Of a DNA stretch of 64,000 bases, positions 11,581 through 22,866 are shown piece after piece; the first letter of the stretch is position 1, and every line of letters begins with the position of its first letter. The notes below the pieces were generated by a model. It made no database searches. It saw only the letters and a program-made list of their open reading frames with translations, and had not been told where the DNA came from. Origin of the DNA: Lotus japonicus (taxonomy: Eukaryota > Streptophyta > Magnoliopsida > Fabales > Fabaceae); contig NC_080043.1 in NCBI RefSeq assembly GCF_012489685.1, positions 67,387,920 to 67,451,919 on the forward strand. The letters are read 5' to 3'. The translations under genes and the position numbers were made by a program.

Positions 11581-13321
11581 CTTTCCTTTCTCTTTACCTC
11601 TAGAAGAATCTTGAGTTGTGGTTGAATTAACTCCTATAGATTCTTTCAACAATGCTACATGGATACCAATCTGTTGGGTCGCAAGTGGATAAAACGTAGG
11701 AGATCATCACATTGGGCTAGCAAGAGGACGCCACAAGTAGATTGGACACTACATCTTTCACCCAAAACATTAAGACATTAGGTTTATGGGTAAAGTCTTC
11801 CTCACTCTTCTAATCATCCAATGTGAAACTTCTTACTCACACTTAAATTCCCAACATAATCTCCCTACCATCTGCCTCTCTCAATCATTCCTACAATTTT
11901 CCCTTGAATATTAACGACCGACCCTCTATAAAAACCATGTCTACTGACTAAACCAACACATTGTAATAGAGGAATAGAAGGGTGAAGAATCTTCTCAAAT
12001 GAAAACATTAATGTCTTGTATTTTCAAAAAAAGTTGTATTATATAGATGACCATTTATCCGCTGATCGGTGTTGTCTTTAGGACAGAATAAACATATTTA
12101 CCGCAAGTCTTTCCAGGAGCAAAAGAGGCGAAATTGTTCACACATGGATACACGACACGTCCAACAAATACTGACCACATAAAATCTTCGGGATGACCCA
12201 CGTGTAGCAAAGTTGCAATTCACTATTGAACCATCTTTCGAAAACTCACCATAAATGTCATTACTGTCGACACATTTGACAACCAATAGAGCTACGCCCC
12301 AAGTAGCTGGCATGTGATGTAAATAGGCGTAAAAAATAACGTCTCCATCCTAAATCCTACGAACTTTAATGTGAGTGAATTTCTTGAATAATGAGCACCT
12401 GTCATCAGAGCTACCCCATCATCTTCAATCTTCATCGCAGTTTTATCAATGTTGATTGCAAACCTAGAAGCGTATGTTTCGAACACTGTACCATATTCAG
12501 TACCCCTCACATTTATAAGCCATGTAAAAGGCATCACCTTCTCAGTTAGTTTCAAAAGCTATGAATTAGTTGTAAACAAAGAATCATACAATCTAATACA
12601 TACATTATTTTAAAATATTAAACAAATAAAGTGGAAACATAACATTAAACTATCATTGCGATGAAGTACACAAATTCTTATAAAAAGAAAAAAAAAATGC
12701 CTCGAAGTAAAATTGCATTCTATTGATATTAGATGACCTAGAAGAACCAAGAGAAATGACAACACTTATATATTTGGCATGACATTTATAATAAGAAAAC
12801 TGAACTAGCTAATTTGTAGTATGAGGAGAAACAAGAAAAAAGCTACAAAGAAATAAAAAATAAAAACCACATCTTGTAACTCACTCACAGTCACTACCAT
12901 ACAGACAGAAAAGCATCGAGTCTAGCCTCATTGATCTCAACGGAATCCGACAAATCACCAAAACACTGTTAATTTTATCTTCAAATTCACGTTACATGAG
13001 TCAATCATAAGAATCGATTTTATTATTTATAGGAACAACAATTTATTACTAAACCATATCAAATTCTATAAAAACAAACCAAGAAATTAAACTACAATAG
13101 TGCTAATAATAATAATATGCATAACTATTATATTAACAACGAAGAGGTGACGTGTGATTCAATACCAAATTCCCCCTAAAAACAGATTGTATAAAGAAAT
13201 AATTTATAAACTAGTGTCCAAAATGACCAATTAATGATGTATAAAATAATAAAATGAAAAAAACAGAAGAAAAAAAAACATATAACAATAGCTTTAAAAA
13301 CAAGACAAGACCTAGATGACG
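11581..13321. repeat. Tandem repeat unit 2, 1.74 kb
   Basis: Starts with the same CTTTCCTTTCTCTTTACC and repeats unit 1 end to end; unit 3 starts 1,741 bp later. Carries protease-like copy 2. Confidence 0.85.
12098..12555 (-). pseudogene. Trypsin-like serine protease fragment, copy 2
   Basis: The best-preserved N-terminal half: MKLTEKVMPFTWLINVRG, EYGTVFETYASRFAINIDKT and KIEDDGVALMTGAH, ending in a frameshift just after the His region (Cys of TCAH replaced by Gly). The following part reads MPATWGVALLVVK in another frame. No catalytic Ser region. Flanked upstream on the minus strand by a GTGATTxGTCGGATTCCG-type block present in each unit. Confidence 0.5.
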
Positions 13322-14485
13322 CTTTCCTTTCTCTTTACCTCTAGAAGAATCTTGAGTTGTGGTTGAAATAACTCCTATATATTCTTTCAACATTGCTACA
13401 TGGATACCAATCTGTTGGGTCGCAAGTGGATAAAATGTAGGAGATCATCACATTGGGCTAGCAAGAGGACGCAACAAGTAGATTGGACACTACATCTTTC
13501 ACCCAAAACATTAAGGCATTAGGTTTATGGGTAAAGTCTTCCTCACTCTTCTAATCATCCAATGTGAAACTTCTTACTCACACTTCAATTCCCAACATAA
13601 TCTCCCAACCATCTGCCTCTCTCACAATCATTCATACAATTTTCCCTTGAATATTAACGACCGACCCTCTAGAACAACCATGTCTACTCACTAAACCAAC
13701 ACATTGTAATAGAGGAATAGAAGGGTGAAGAATCTTCTCAAATGAAAACATTAATGTCTTGTATTTTCAAAAAAAGTTGTATTATATAGATGACCATTTA
13801 TTCGCTGATCTGTGTTGTCTTTAGGACAGAAGAAACATGTTTACCCCAAGTCTTTCTAGGAGCAAAAGAGGCGAAATTGTTCACACATGGATCCACGACA
13901 CGTCCAACAAATACTGACCACATCAAATCTTCGGGATGACCCACGTGTAGCAAAGTTGCAATTGACTATTGAACCATCTTTCAAAACTCACCTTAAATGT
14001 CATTACCGTCGACACATTTGACAACCAATAGAGTTACGCCCCAAGTAGCTCGCATGTGATGTAAATAGGCGTAAAAAATAACGTCTTCATCCTAAATCCT
14101 ACGAACTTTAATGTGAGTGGATTTCTTGAAAACATGAGCACATGTCATTAGAGCTACCCCATCATCTTCAATCTCCATCGCAGTTTTATCAATGATGGCA
14201 AACCTAGAGGCGTATGTTTCAAACACTGTACCATATTCGGTACCCTTAACATTTATATGCCATGTAAAAGGCATCACCTTCTCAGTTAGTTTCAGAAGCT
14301 AGGAATTAGTTGTAGACAAAGAATCCTACAATCTAATACATACATTATTTTAAAATATTAAACAAATAAAGTGAAAATCATAATATTTAAAAATAGTTGT
14401 AGACAAAGAATCATACAATCCAATACATACAATTTTTAAAAATATTAGTGTAACAAATAAAGTGCAATCATAATATTAAACTAGC
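13322..14485. repeat. Third, shorter tandem unit with an internal 85-bp duplication
   Basis: Starts like units 1 and 2 but departs after about 14380, where TAGTTGTAGACAAAGAATC to AAATATTA is repeated twice (about 14308-14393 and 14394-14485). Confidence 0.7.
13850..14290 (-). pseudogene. Trypsin-like serine protease fragment, copy 3
   Basis: Minus strand: MMPFTWHINVKGTEYGT, DKTAMEIEDDGVALMTCAHV and FKKSTHIKVRRI at 14092-14277. TCAHVF is the expected catalytic His motif, intact here. Downstream part is frameshifted. No GxSG motif. Confidence 0.55.
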
Positions 14486-15059
14486 ATTGCGATGAAGTAC
14501 ACAAACTCTTATAATAAGGAAGAAAAAAAACTCGAAGTAAAATTAGATTATATTGAAATTAGATGAGCTACAAGACTTGAGAGAAATGACAACACTTAGA
14601 TATTTGTCTTGACATTTATAATAAAAGAATTGAACTAGCTAATTTGTGCAAGTATGAGGAGGATAAAGAAAAAAGCCACAAAGAAACCAAAAAACCACTT
14701 CCTGTTACTCACTCACAATCACACCATACGGACAGAAAAGCACCGAGTCTCGCTTCATTGGCCTCAACGAAATCCGACAAATCAACGCAAGACACACCTA
14801 TCATCCCTTTGGTCAAAAGTCGCAACCATCACCCTCTTCCACAATCATTCCAACAATTTCCCCTTGAATATCAACGACCGACCCTCTAGAATAACCTTCT
14901 CTATACACTAAGCTGACACATTTTATAATAGGAATAGAATGGTGAAATTTTTTCTCAAAGGGAAACTTTAATGTCTTGTATTTTGTAAATAGAAAAGACC
15001 CGTATTTTATAGATGCCCCATTATTTGCTGATCTATGTTGTCTTTAGGACATAACAAAC

Positions 15060-15500
15060 ATATTTACCACTAGTATTATCAGAAGTTAAAGAAGCGAAAT
15101 TGTTCACACATGGATACACGACATTTCCAATAAATGTTGACCACACCAAGTCTTTCGGATGACCCGGTGTAGCAAGGTCAACAATTGACAATTGACTATT
15201 GAACTATCTTTCGAAAACTCACCATAAATGTCAATATATTCGACACCTTTAACAACCAATAAAGCTAAGTCCCAAGTAGCTCGCATGTGATGTAGTTGGA
15301 CGTAAAAAATAACGTTCCCATCCTGAATCCTACGAGCACATGTCATCAGCAGTACCGCATCATCTTAAATCCCCACCGCAGTTTTATCAATGTTGATTGC
15401 AAATCTAGAAGTATATGTTTCCACTCTATCATCTTCGGTACCGCTCTCCTTTATAAACCGTGTAAAAGGCTTCCCCTTCTCACTTAGTTTCAGAAACTAA
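15060..15500 (-). pseudogene. Trypsin-like serine protease fragment, copy 4
   Basis: Minus strand 15104-15346: TCARRIQDGNVIFYVQLHHM, RATWDLALLVVKGVEYIDIY, GEFSKDSSIVNC. WDLALL keeps the Asp expected for the catalytic triad, while the His region is deleted (TCA directly joined to RRIQDG). Preceding repeat spacing from copy 3 is about 1.2 kb. Confidence 0.55.
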
Positions 15501-16189
15501 GAATCAATTGTATACAAAGAATCCGACAATCCAATACATACAATATTTTAAAATATTAGTGAAACAAATAAAGTGCAATCGTATCATTAAACCACCATTG
15601 CGATGAAGTACACAAATTCTTATAAAAAGGAAAAAAACATATCTTGAAGTAAAATTGCATTCTATTGATATTAGATGAGCTAGAAGAACCAAGAGAAATG
15701 AAAACACTTTGATATTTGACATGACATTTATAATAAGAGACCTGTACTAGCTAATTTGTGCAAGTATGAGGAGGAACAAGAAAAAAGCTACATGGAAACC
15801 AAAAAACCACATCTGGTAAATCACTCTTCATTACTACCATACAGACAGAAAAGCATCAAGTCTAGCCTCATTGACCTCAACGGAATCCGACAAAGCACCA
15901 AAGCGAATGCTAGACAAACCTATCATCCCTCTGGTCAACATTCTCAACCATCAGCTTTTCTCACAATCATTCCAACAATTTCCCCTTAAATATTAACAAC
16001 CGACCCTCCATAACAACCATCCCTACACAATAAAGCGGCACATTGTATAATGGGAATAAAAGGGTGATGAATCTTCTCAAATTGAAACTTTAATGTCTTA
16101 GTATTTTATATAAAAAAAACTTGTATTAAATAAATGCCTCATTATTCGCTGATATGTGTTGTCTTTAGTACAGAAGAAACATATTTACC

Positions 16190-16650
16190 GCAAGTTTTTT
16201 TAGAAGCTAAAGTAGCGAAATTGTTCACACATGGATACATGGCATGTCCAACAAATGCTGACCACACCAAGTCTTTCGGATGACCCACGTGTAGCAATGT
16301 TTGTCAATTGACTATTGAACCATCTTTCGAAAACTCACCATAAATGTCAATATAGTCGACACCTTTGACAACCTATAAAGTTACGTCCCAAGTAGCTCGC
16401 ATGTGATGTAGTTGGGCGTAAAACATAACGTCTGCATCTTGAATCCTACGAACTTTAATGCGAGTGAATTTCTAGACAACATGAGCACATCTTATCAGAA
16501 CTACCCCACCATCTTAAATCATCACCGCAGTTTTATCAATATTGATGGCAATCCTAGAAGCGTATATTTCAACCACGTTACCATATTTGGTACCGCTCAC
16601 CTTTATAAGCCATGTATAAGGCTTCACCATCTCAGTTAGTTTTAGAAGTT
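16190..16650 (-). pseudogene. Trypsin-like serine protease fragment, copy 5
   Basis: Same segment order on the minus strand, including HHMRATWDVTL-type Asp region and a GHP-ED-VWSAF block, with several stops and frameshifts. It follows copy 4 by about 1.1 kb. The unit is cut at about 16767, where unrelated sequence begins. Confidence 0.45.
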
Positions 16651-16767
16651 AAGAATCAGTTGTAGACAAAGAATCCTACAATCCTATACATACATTTTTT
16701 AAAAATATTAGTGAAACAAATACAGTGCAATCATAACCTTAAACCACCATTGCGATGAAGTACACAA

Positions 16768-17055
16768 ATTCAACGTGAACGAGTTTATCCGCGACTTTCT
16801 TCTGAACTCTGGAGACGGTGTCCCTCCCTCTGTACCCCCTACTCAGGCTGAGAAACAGGGATTCAACGCGAATGAGTTTTTCTTTGACTATTTTCTGAAC
16901 TCTAGCGTCGTCGCCGACCTCCCCCCTTCCTCTGTCCCCCTGCTAGAAACAGGGATTCAACGCGAACGAGTTTTTCTTTGACTATCTACTGAACTATGGC
17001 GCGGTCGCCCACCTCCCCCTCCCCGCGCCCCCTGCTCAAGATGCTCATGTTGAGT
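16768..17055 (+). pseudogene. Unknown repeat protein fragment, three about 90-bp repeats
   Basis: Three tandem repeats encode variants of FNxNEFxxDxxLNS followed by a Pro/Ser-rich segment (VPPSVPP, LPPSSVPL, LPLPAPP). The first two are in one frame (16775-16981); the third is shifted. GC content is far above the surroundings, so this looks like real exon sequence. No family recognised. It probably belongs with the exon at 17205-17651. Confidence 0.4.
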
Positions 17056-17204
17056 TAATCCTTCTGCCTTGTTTTCTTATGAACTCTGTTTTTGTTTTTT
17101 GCTCTTGTTGTGTTCTTTCCCCTGCTCCCCTAGCTGTTTTCTCCCTTTTTCTTGTCCCTGCTTTTTTTCCTTTTGGCTACTGATATTTTATATTATTTCG
17201 GAAG

Positions 17205-17651
17205 CTTGTTGAACTGGAGAAGCGTGAAGCTGCTTTGTTTGAGGAGGACAACAAAGACCCGTTGTTGCGTGAAGAAATTGAAGCAAGACACTACGACCAG
17301 AAACAGACCGTGTTCCACATGGTGGAAGAACAACCAATGTTTATAAAGAATATCCTAAGGAGACTGTTGCTCGAACCTGAAGAGGATTCCATTTCGAGCT
17401 ACAACAAAGAAGCATTTATGTTTGAAGAGATTGGAAACAAGAGTAACCTGAGCATGGAAGAGCCGGACTACAATGGTTTCAAAAGAGTTGCGGTGATCCG
17501 AGATGGCAAGTTCTGCGGGTTCCTGCTAACCGCCCCGCAATTGTTGGGGGAACTTTTAAATTTAGACGATTTGACAAACGAAATCATCGGAAAGTTGCTT
17601 ATTGTGGTGAGAAAATTCACCGAACTCATATTTGATCCTGATGAGATTTAG
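17205..17651 (+). CDS. Unrecognised exon, 148 codons to a stop
   Basis: Follows a plausible acceptor (TTTCGGAAG) and is open to TAG at 17651: LVELEKREAALFEEDNKDPL, later GFKRVAVIRDGKFCGFLLTA and a C-terminal FTELIFDPDEI. Charged, helical N-terminal part; hydrophobic LLGELLNL and IIGKLLIVV segments near the end. The sequence looks like protein-coding DNA and has no stops, but I cannot name it. It sits between protease-like repeat copies 5 and 6 on the opposite strand, so it was probably brought in with part of another locus. Upstream exon may be 16768-17055. No start codon is visible in this exon. Confidence 0.45.
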   Translation, partial: LVELEKREAALFEEDNKDPLLREEIEARHYDQKQTVFHMVEEQPMFIKNILRRLLLEPEEDSISSYNKEAFMFEEIGNKSNLSMEEPDYNGFKRVAVIRDGKFCGFLLTAPQLLGELLNLDDLTNEIIGKLLIVVRKFTELIFDPDEI

Positions 17652-17798
17652 ACGATTTGGCACTATGATAACAGATTTTATCCGGTGGAACGTGGGTGTA
17701 CTGTAAGGACGGATCAACCTACATCTAGCATACTAGCATTGAATAGTCATACAAGTGTATTTATCCCACAAAGAAATAAAAATAATTGTTCAAGTGAT

Positions 17799-17848
<50 letters not shown>

Positions 17849-19165
17849 CTGTACCAAACCTATACCCCTAGAATTTCATTTATTATATGATAGAGTAAGT
17901 TGCATTTATTTTAATTAGGCAGTTGAAAAAAAATATTATAATTAGCGAATCCCATGTCAATTTATTATGGGGTGTTTATTTGATACATTTATAAACCGGT
18001 GGGTGCTGGTTACAGTCATAAAATTTGGTTAATTGGATTTTTAAATTGAAACTTTTAATTTATTCTCTCTTTAGGAATATATAAGTCACTTTTACTTAAT
18101 TTTCAACAATAAATTTGTAAAAAAGTTATTAACTTTCCTAAATTATCTTTATTTAACTTTTTATGAATATCTTTCACCAAATATTTTAAAATTTTATCAT
18201 CTATTTCATATTAAATATGAGGGTAAATTTAGAATAATTTATATAATGTTTCATAGATATTATAAAATGACTTATATCCTTTTCGATGTACAAAATAAAA
18301 AAGAAAATTACTTATATTAAAGAAAAAAATTCACAAAAAGTGACTTACAATAAAGAACGGACAGGGTATACTTGTGTTGAAATTGAGAAGAAATTTTAAA
18401 AAAATTGACACACTTATGAACGAGAGATGGTACACAATAAAGTGCAAAATATATCAAATTTGAAAGTATATTTGATTATTTCTCAACGAAACAATCTTAA
18501 AGAGATAATTCTTATTGAATAAAATAATCATGCATGTGATTTTGGTATGAAATTTTGTTGATCCTTCTATATTAGGTAATTATCCTAAAATTAATTCCAA
18601 AGGTTAATGTTTGATGCTATGTGATATCATTTTATTTAGTGTTGCAAAAAAATTATTTTACACCGAAAATTCATATAGATTATACCCGTTATTGGAATGC
18701 CATGGCATTATCCTTTGATAAGTAAGTGTTTTAAATTCATGATTCTACGACACAAAGAAAAATTGTAATTGGTCACAAAATTAGTTTTTAATTAGTAAAC
18801 TAGGGTACTATATCCAAATTATATATAAATGTCCCCGAATAATATAATAACTCAAGTGGTACGAGTTGGGGGACATGTAGGTTAGGGTAGGAAGGTCTAG
18901 AGATCAATTTCTGAAGAGTGCACTTTATCTTTCTGATATACCAAAAAAAATTATTACATTTCGATATTTTATTTAAATTAAACTAAAATTGTATTTTTCT
19001 GATGTGGTGAAAAACAATTAGTGGCTATGTAAAAAAACTTACAAATATGTATACACCATTTTTTTTTGAGTAAATATAATTTATATCAGTAAAACAAATT
19101 GATAAACACTTAACACTAAATGCTACACACAAATAATTTTTAACAATTTAAGCAAGGGCATAATA
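17652..19165. other. AT-rich intergenic DNA with a (TA)n run
   Basis: Contains a perfect (AT)23 at 17801-17846. The rest is AT-rich with no open frame worth calling. It may be the body of the Helitron that ends at 19201, whose 5' end I could not place. Confidence 0.4.
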
Positions 19166-19201
19166 AAACAGGCCCGTGCATCGCACGGGAAGATATCCTA
19201 G
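19166..19201 (+). mobile_element. Helitron 3' terminus
   Basis: The hairpin CCCGTGCATCGCACGGG is followed 9 bases later by CTAG (19198-19201) and a T, the same architecture as the 3' end at 2308. The matching TC 5' end upstream is not identified. Confidence 0.6.
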
Positions 19202-19792
19202 TTTTGTTCACAACTTACTCCGGTAACGAATATGAAATTTTAATCATGTGTTTACTTCATGGTGCAAATTATTTTTCAGTTTTTCACAGGATTACATGGG
19301 TAAACTTTACAAACCCATTAGTAGTTTCAAATTTTCAATATCTCATCAACCCTGAATTTACTAACAAGTAACAAGGTAACATCATAAGAAAAATCCCAAT
19401 TGAGAATAATTCTGGCACTGGTTGTTTGCCTTAATACAATCGTTAATATTTGAGAGGAAAAAGCTTAAATCAATCTTCCTAAACACATATCACATCTTAA
19501 ATAGCTTGCCTTATCAGTCATGAAGATTATCTCAACCGTAAAGAAGACCACAATAATTCCTTCATCTTCTGATGATCCATGATATTACAAAGCTATATTC
19601 CTCTTATAAGATCAGGTGTAAATTTATGTGGTATACAAAAGTCATTTAAGGGAGGGATCTATATCACATGGGAAGAAGAATCAATTGTTTGGCACATGAG
19701 TTGTGTGAATAATTAACCATAGTCGTATTGATTAAATTTCCAACTGTTTGATATTATCAGACAAACGACTAATAACTACATAATTAAAAGCT
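19202..19792. other. Intergenic, nothing recognised
   Basis: Moderately AT-rich, no ORF or repeat termini seen. Confidence 0.35.
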
Positions 19793-20662
19793 AATATTAA
19801 CGACCGGCCCTCTAGAACAACCTTCTCTACACACTAAGCTGATACATTTTATAATGGGAATAGAAGAGTGAAGAATCTTTTCAAAGGGAAACTTTAATGT
19901 CTTGTATTTTGTAAAAAAAAAACCCCGTATTTTATAGATGCCCCATTATTCGTTGATCTGTGTTGTCTTTAGGACATAACAAACATATTTACCACTAGTA
20001 TTACCAGAAGTTAAAGGAGTGAAACTGTTCACACATGGATACACGACACGTCCAACAAATGCTGACCACACCAAGTCTTCCAGATGACCCACGTGTAGCA
20101 AAGTTTGACAATTGACTATTGAACTATCTTTCGAAAACTCACCATACATGTCAATATAGTCGACACCTTTAACAACCAATAAAGCTAAATCCCAGGTAGC
20201 TCGCATGTGATGTAGTTGGAAGTAAAAAATAACGTATGCACCCTAAATCCTACGAACTTTAATGTGAGTGAATTTCTTGACAACATGAGCACATGTCATA
20301 AGAACTACCACATCATCTTAAATCCCCACCGCAGTTTTATCAATGTTGATGGCAAACCTAGACGCGTATGTTTCAACCACTTTACCATATTTGGTACCGC
20401 TCACCTTTATAAGCCATGTAAAAGGCTTCACCTTCTCAGTTAGTTTCAGAAGTTAAGATTCAGTTGTAGACAAAGAATCCTACAATCCTATACATACATT
20501 TTTTAAAAATATTAGTAAAACAAATAAAGTGCAATCATAACATTAAACCACCATTGCGATGAAGTACACAAATTCTTATAAAAAGGAAAAAAATATCTCG
20601 AAGTAAAATTGCATTCTATTGATATTAGATGACCTAGAAGTATCAAGAGAAATGATAATAAT
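19793..20662 (-). pseudogene. Trypsin-like serine protease fragment, copy 6, with flanking repeat
   Basis: Begins with the ATTAACGACCGGCCCTCTAG block that starts each unit. Minus strand 19946-20206 reads MRATWDLALLVVKGVDYIDM, YGEFSKDSSIVNC, LLHVGHLEDLVWSAFVGRVV and YPCVNSFTPLTSGNTSGKYV, the longest run through the second half of the domain. WDLALL carries the Asp; the GH-LED-VWSAFVGRV block resembles the region before the catalytic Ser in Deg-like proteases, but the Ser itself is missing. Cut at about 20662 by the Athila-like remnant. Confidence 0.55.
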
Positions 20663-21757
20663 TACAAGAACCAAGAGGCGGCTACCAAGAACCTAGAGAA
20701 TATATTTGGCCAGCTGGCCAAGGATATAGCCGAGAGGCCTCCAGGTAAATGTCCTTCCGAAAATATCCTCAATCCTAAGCAAGAAAATGCCTCTGTTGTG
20801 ACCACTAGAAGTGGGAGAGTGATGAATGAATTGAAGAAAAAAATAGAGGGAGAAAAAAGTGAGGAGATAGTTGAGGGGGAAGTTGTTGTGCCCATCAAAG
20901 CGAGAGAGGTAATTGAACTTACTCCTGAAACTAGCAAGGTTCCGTTCCCTAAAGCATTGGCTAAGAAGAACTTAGATAAAAAGTTTTCAAAGTTCATGGA
21001 TGTTTTCAAGAAACTCCATATCAATATTCATTTTTCCAATGTTTTGGAACAAATGCCTATTTATGCTAAGTTTATGAAGGACATCTTGAGTAAGAGAAGG
21101 AGTTTGAAGGAGGTTGATGAAACAGTGATGTTGACGTAAGAATGTAGTGCCATCTTGCAGCGGAAAATGCCAAGGAAAAAAAGAGACCCCGAAAGTTTCA
21201 CTATTCCGGTGGAGATTGAAGGATTGGCGGATTTGGAAGCACTTTGTGATTTGGGAGCGAGCATCAACTTGATGTCGCTTAACATGTTTGAAAGATTGAA
21301 TTTATGAGAGGTTACACCAACTATGCTCTCCTTGCAAATGGCAGACCGATCCCTAAAGACTCCATATGGGATTGTGGAAGATGTGATGGTAAGGGTGGAC
21401 AAGTATGTGCTCCCTGTGAATTTTGTTATGCTTGACCTGGAAGAGGATGAGAAGATTCCTCTCATTCTTGGCCGACCTTTCTTAGCTACTGGTAGGGCTA
21501 AGATTGATGTCGACAAGGGTCATCTCATTCTCCGAGTTGGTAAGGACAAGGTAATATTCTCTGTTTTAAATCCCATGTTAGAGACTAACCATGTTGATTA
21601 CTTTGTTTATGGTGTGATTAAAAGCTTACCAAAGGTTCAAGAAGAGACCCCCAAGGTTAAAGAAAAAGATGTTGAGTTCCATCCGGCTCTCATCAAGCTT
21701 GTTAGTGGAAACAAGCATGGGGGTCGAAGTACGAAAATATCCATGCTCACATGGTGA
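20663..21757 (+). pseudogene. Athila-like gypsy gag C-terminus and aspartic protease, broken
   Basis: Reads NLENIFGQLAKDIAERPPGK, SVVTTRSGRV, KVPFPKALAKK, then the protease region with LCDLGASINLMSLNMFERL and PLILGRPFLATGRAKIDV. DLGAS is the variant active-site motif typical of plant gypsy elements of Athila type. Stops at 21137 (TAA) and 21305 (TGA) and no RT afterwards. The left edge abuts protease repeat copy 6 without a terminal repeat, so the element is truncated. Confidence 0.75.
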
Positions 21758-21970
21758 AGTTTACCCATGCGAGTTCTCTTGTCAAGAAGGAAGGAGTGAG
21801 TGATGATGAGTTAAAAATCAAACTCTTCCCTTATTTCTTGACAAAGGGAGCTAGAGCTTGGTTTGATGAACAAAAAGACATTGCCTCATGAGAGGATTTA
21901 CTTCCAAGGTTTTGTGCAAAGTTCCTTCCTTGCACTTGTGGTAAGAGAATTTATGGTAAAGAATATCCTT
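21745..21970 (+). pseudogene. Displaced gypsy gag segment
   Basis: HAHMVKFTHASSL, then DDELKIKLFPYFLTKGARAW, then DLLPRFCAKFLP is the central gag domain (retrotransposon gag family), with Trp of the SWxxL motif changed to a stop. In an intact element gag precedes protease; here it follows it, so two copies were joined or the element was rearranged. Confidence 0.6.
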
Positions 21971-22089
21971 CCTAACACCAAAGGAAGGATAGTCTACGTA
22001 GGACTATAACATAGGGATGAATGGTAGACAACCCATGTCAGTGTTTCTTTTTTATGCTTTAGTTTGCTTTATGATAGTTCTTTAAAAAA

Positions 22090-22420
22090 AAAAAAGCAAA
22101 ATTGGAGCTGGGCAGGGCGCTCAAGCGCCAGTTCAACATAAACTTTTGTTTCTGGAGCACCCAGTGGCGCTCAAGAGCCCATGACTAGCGTTTGAGCGCC
22201 TAGAACACAACCTTGGGCTATTTTAAGTGTTTTAACCCCCCTAACTCTTCATTTTCCCACTCTCTAACTTCCCTTCCTCTCTCAAAACCGCACCCCACTC
22301 TACTTATACCCAATTTCTACTTCCACTTCTCATTTGCACACACTTTAGCTATCTCTTTTGCTCTCAAGCTTTGAATTGCATCAAGTTCATCTCGACTTGC
22401 AACCACTCACTCCCAATTCA
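22090..22420 (+). other. Athila-like spacer and leader upstream of the post-pol ORF
   Basis: Contains GGCGCTCAAGCGCC-type palindromes repeated three times (22117-22205), then a pyrimidine-rich leader ending at donor CAAG|GTAAGT (22420). Non-coding. Confidence 0.4.
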
Positions 22421-22866
22421 AGGTAAGTTCCATTTTTCATTTCCTTTCATCTTTGTTCATGGGTTTTGTAATGCATGCTTTTATGGGGTTTGGGTGAGAG
22501 ATTTCATGCTTGTGCAAGTTGGGTTGGGGTTGTAATTGCTTATTGTGGGTAGTTTGTGCAAAATTAGTAAGGGTGTGAGGAATTTTGAGAGTTGGGTAGT
22601 TAGGATTTTTTGGTTTAGTGTAATTTTGTTAGTGCCTTCTAACTGTTTGTTAGAATGCTTCAGTGAGTTTTCTAGTCGATTTTGCGCAAGTGCTCTAGTG
22701 GTTGTTTTTCTCTTTTTGCCAATTTCACTAGAAAACTTGTTGGGTGCTCTTAGGTGTTCAAGTTTTTATTTTTGTAAATATTTTTTCCCCTTTGGTTTTC
22801 ATTTTTGTTTTTGACTAAGATGTCTAATGTTTGGTTGTGACTTGTGGTTGTGCTAACTTTGTGCAG
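22421..22866 (+). other. Predicted intron before the Athila-like post-pol ORF
   Basis: GTAAGTTCC donor at 22421 and TTTGTGCAG acceptor at 22866 directly before the ATG of MSPKRARY. T-rich in between. A spliced subgenomic message is the known strategy for env-like ORFs of some plant gypsy elements; here it is inferred from splice signals only. Confidence 0.45.

Noticed and set aside
14644..14911. Two overlapping plus-strand ORFs, 81 and 85 codons
   Set aside because: They lie in the repeated block of the protease array and are not conserved in frame in the other units.
21061..21516. 151-codon minus-strand ORF
   Set aside because: Antisense shadow of the Athila-like protease region, which has the DLGAS motif on the plus strand.
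22536..22814. 92-codon hydrophobic ORF
   Set aside because: T-rich intron sequence between clear splice sites; the Phe/Leu content is a result of base composition.
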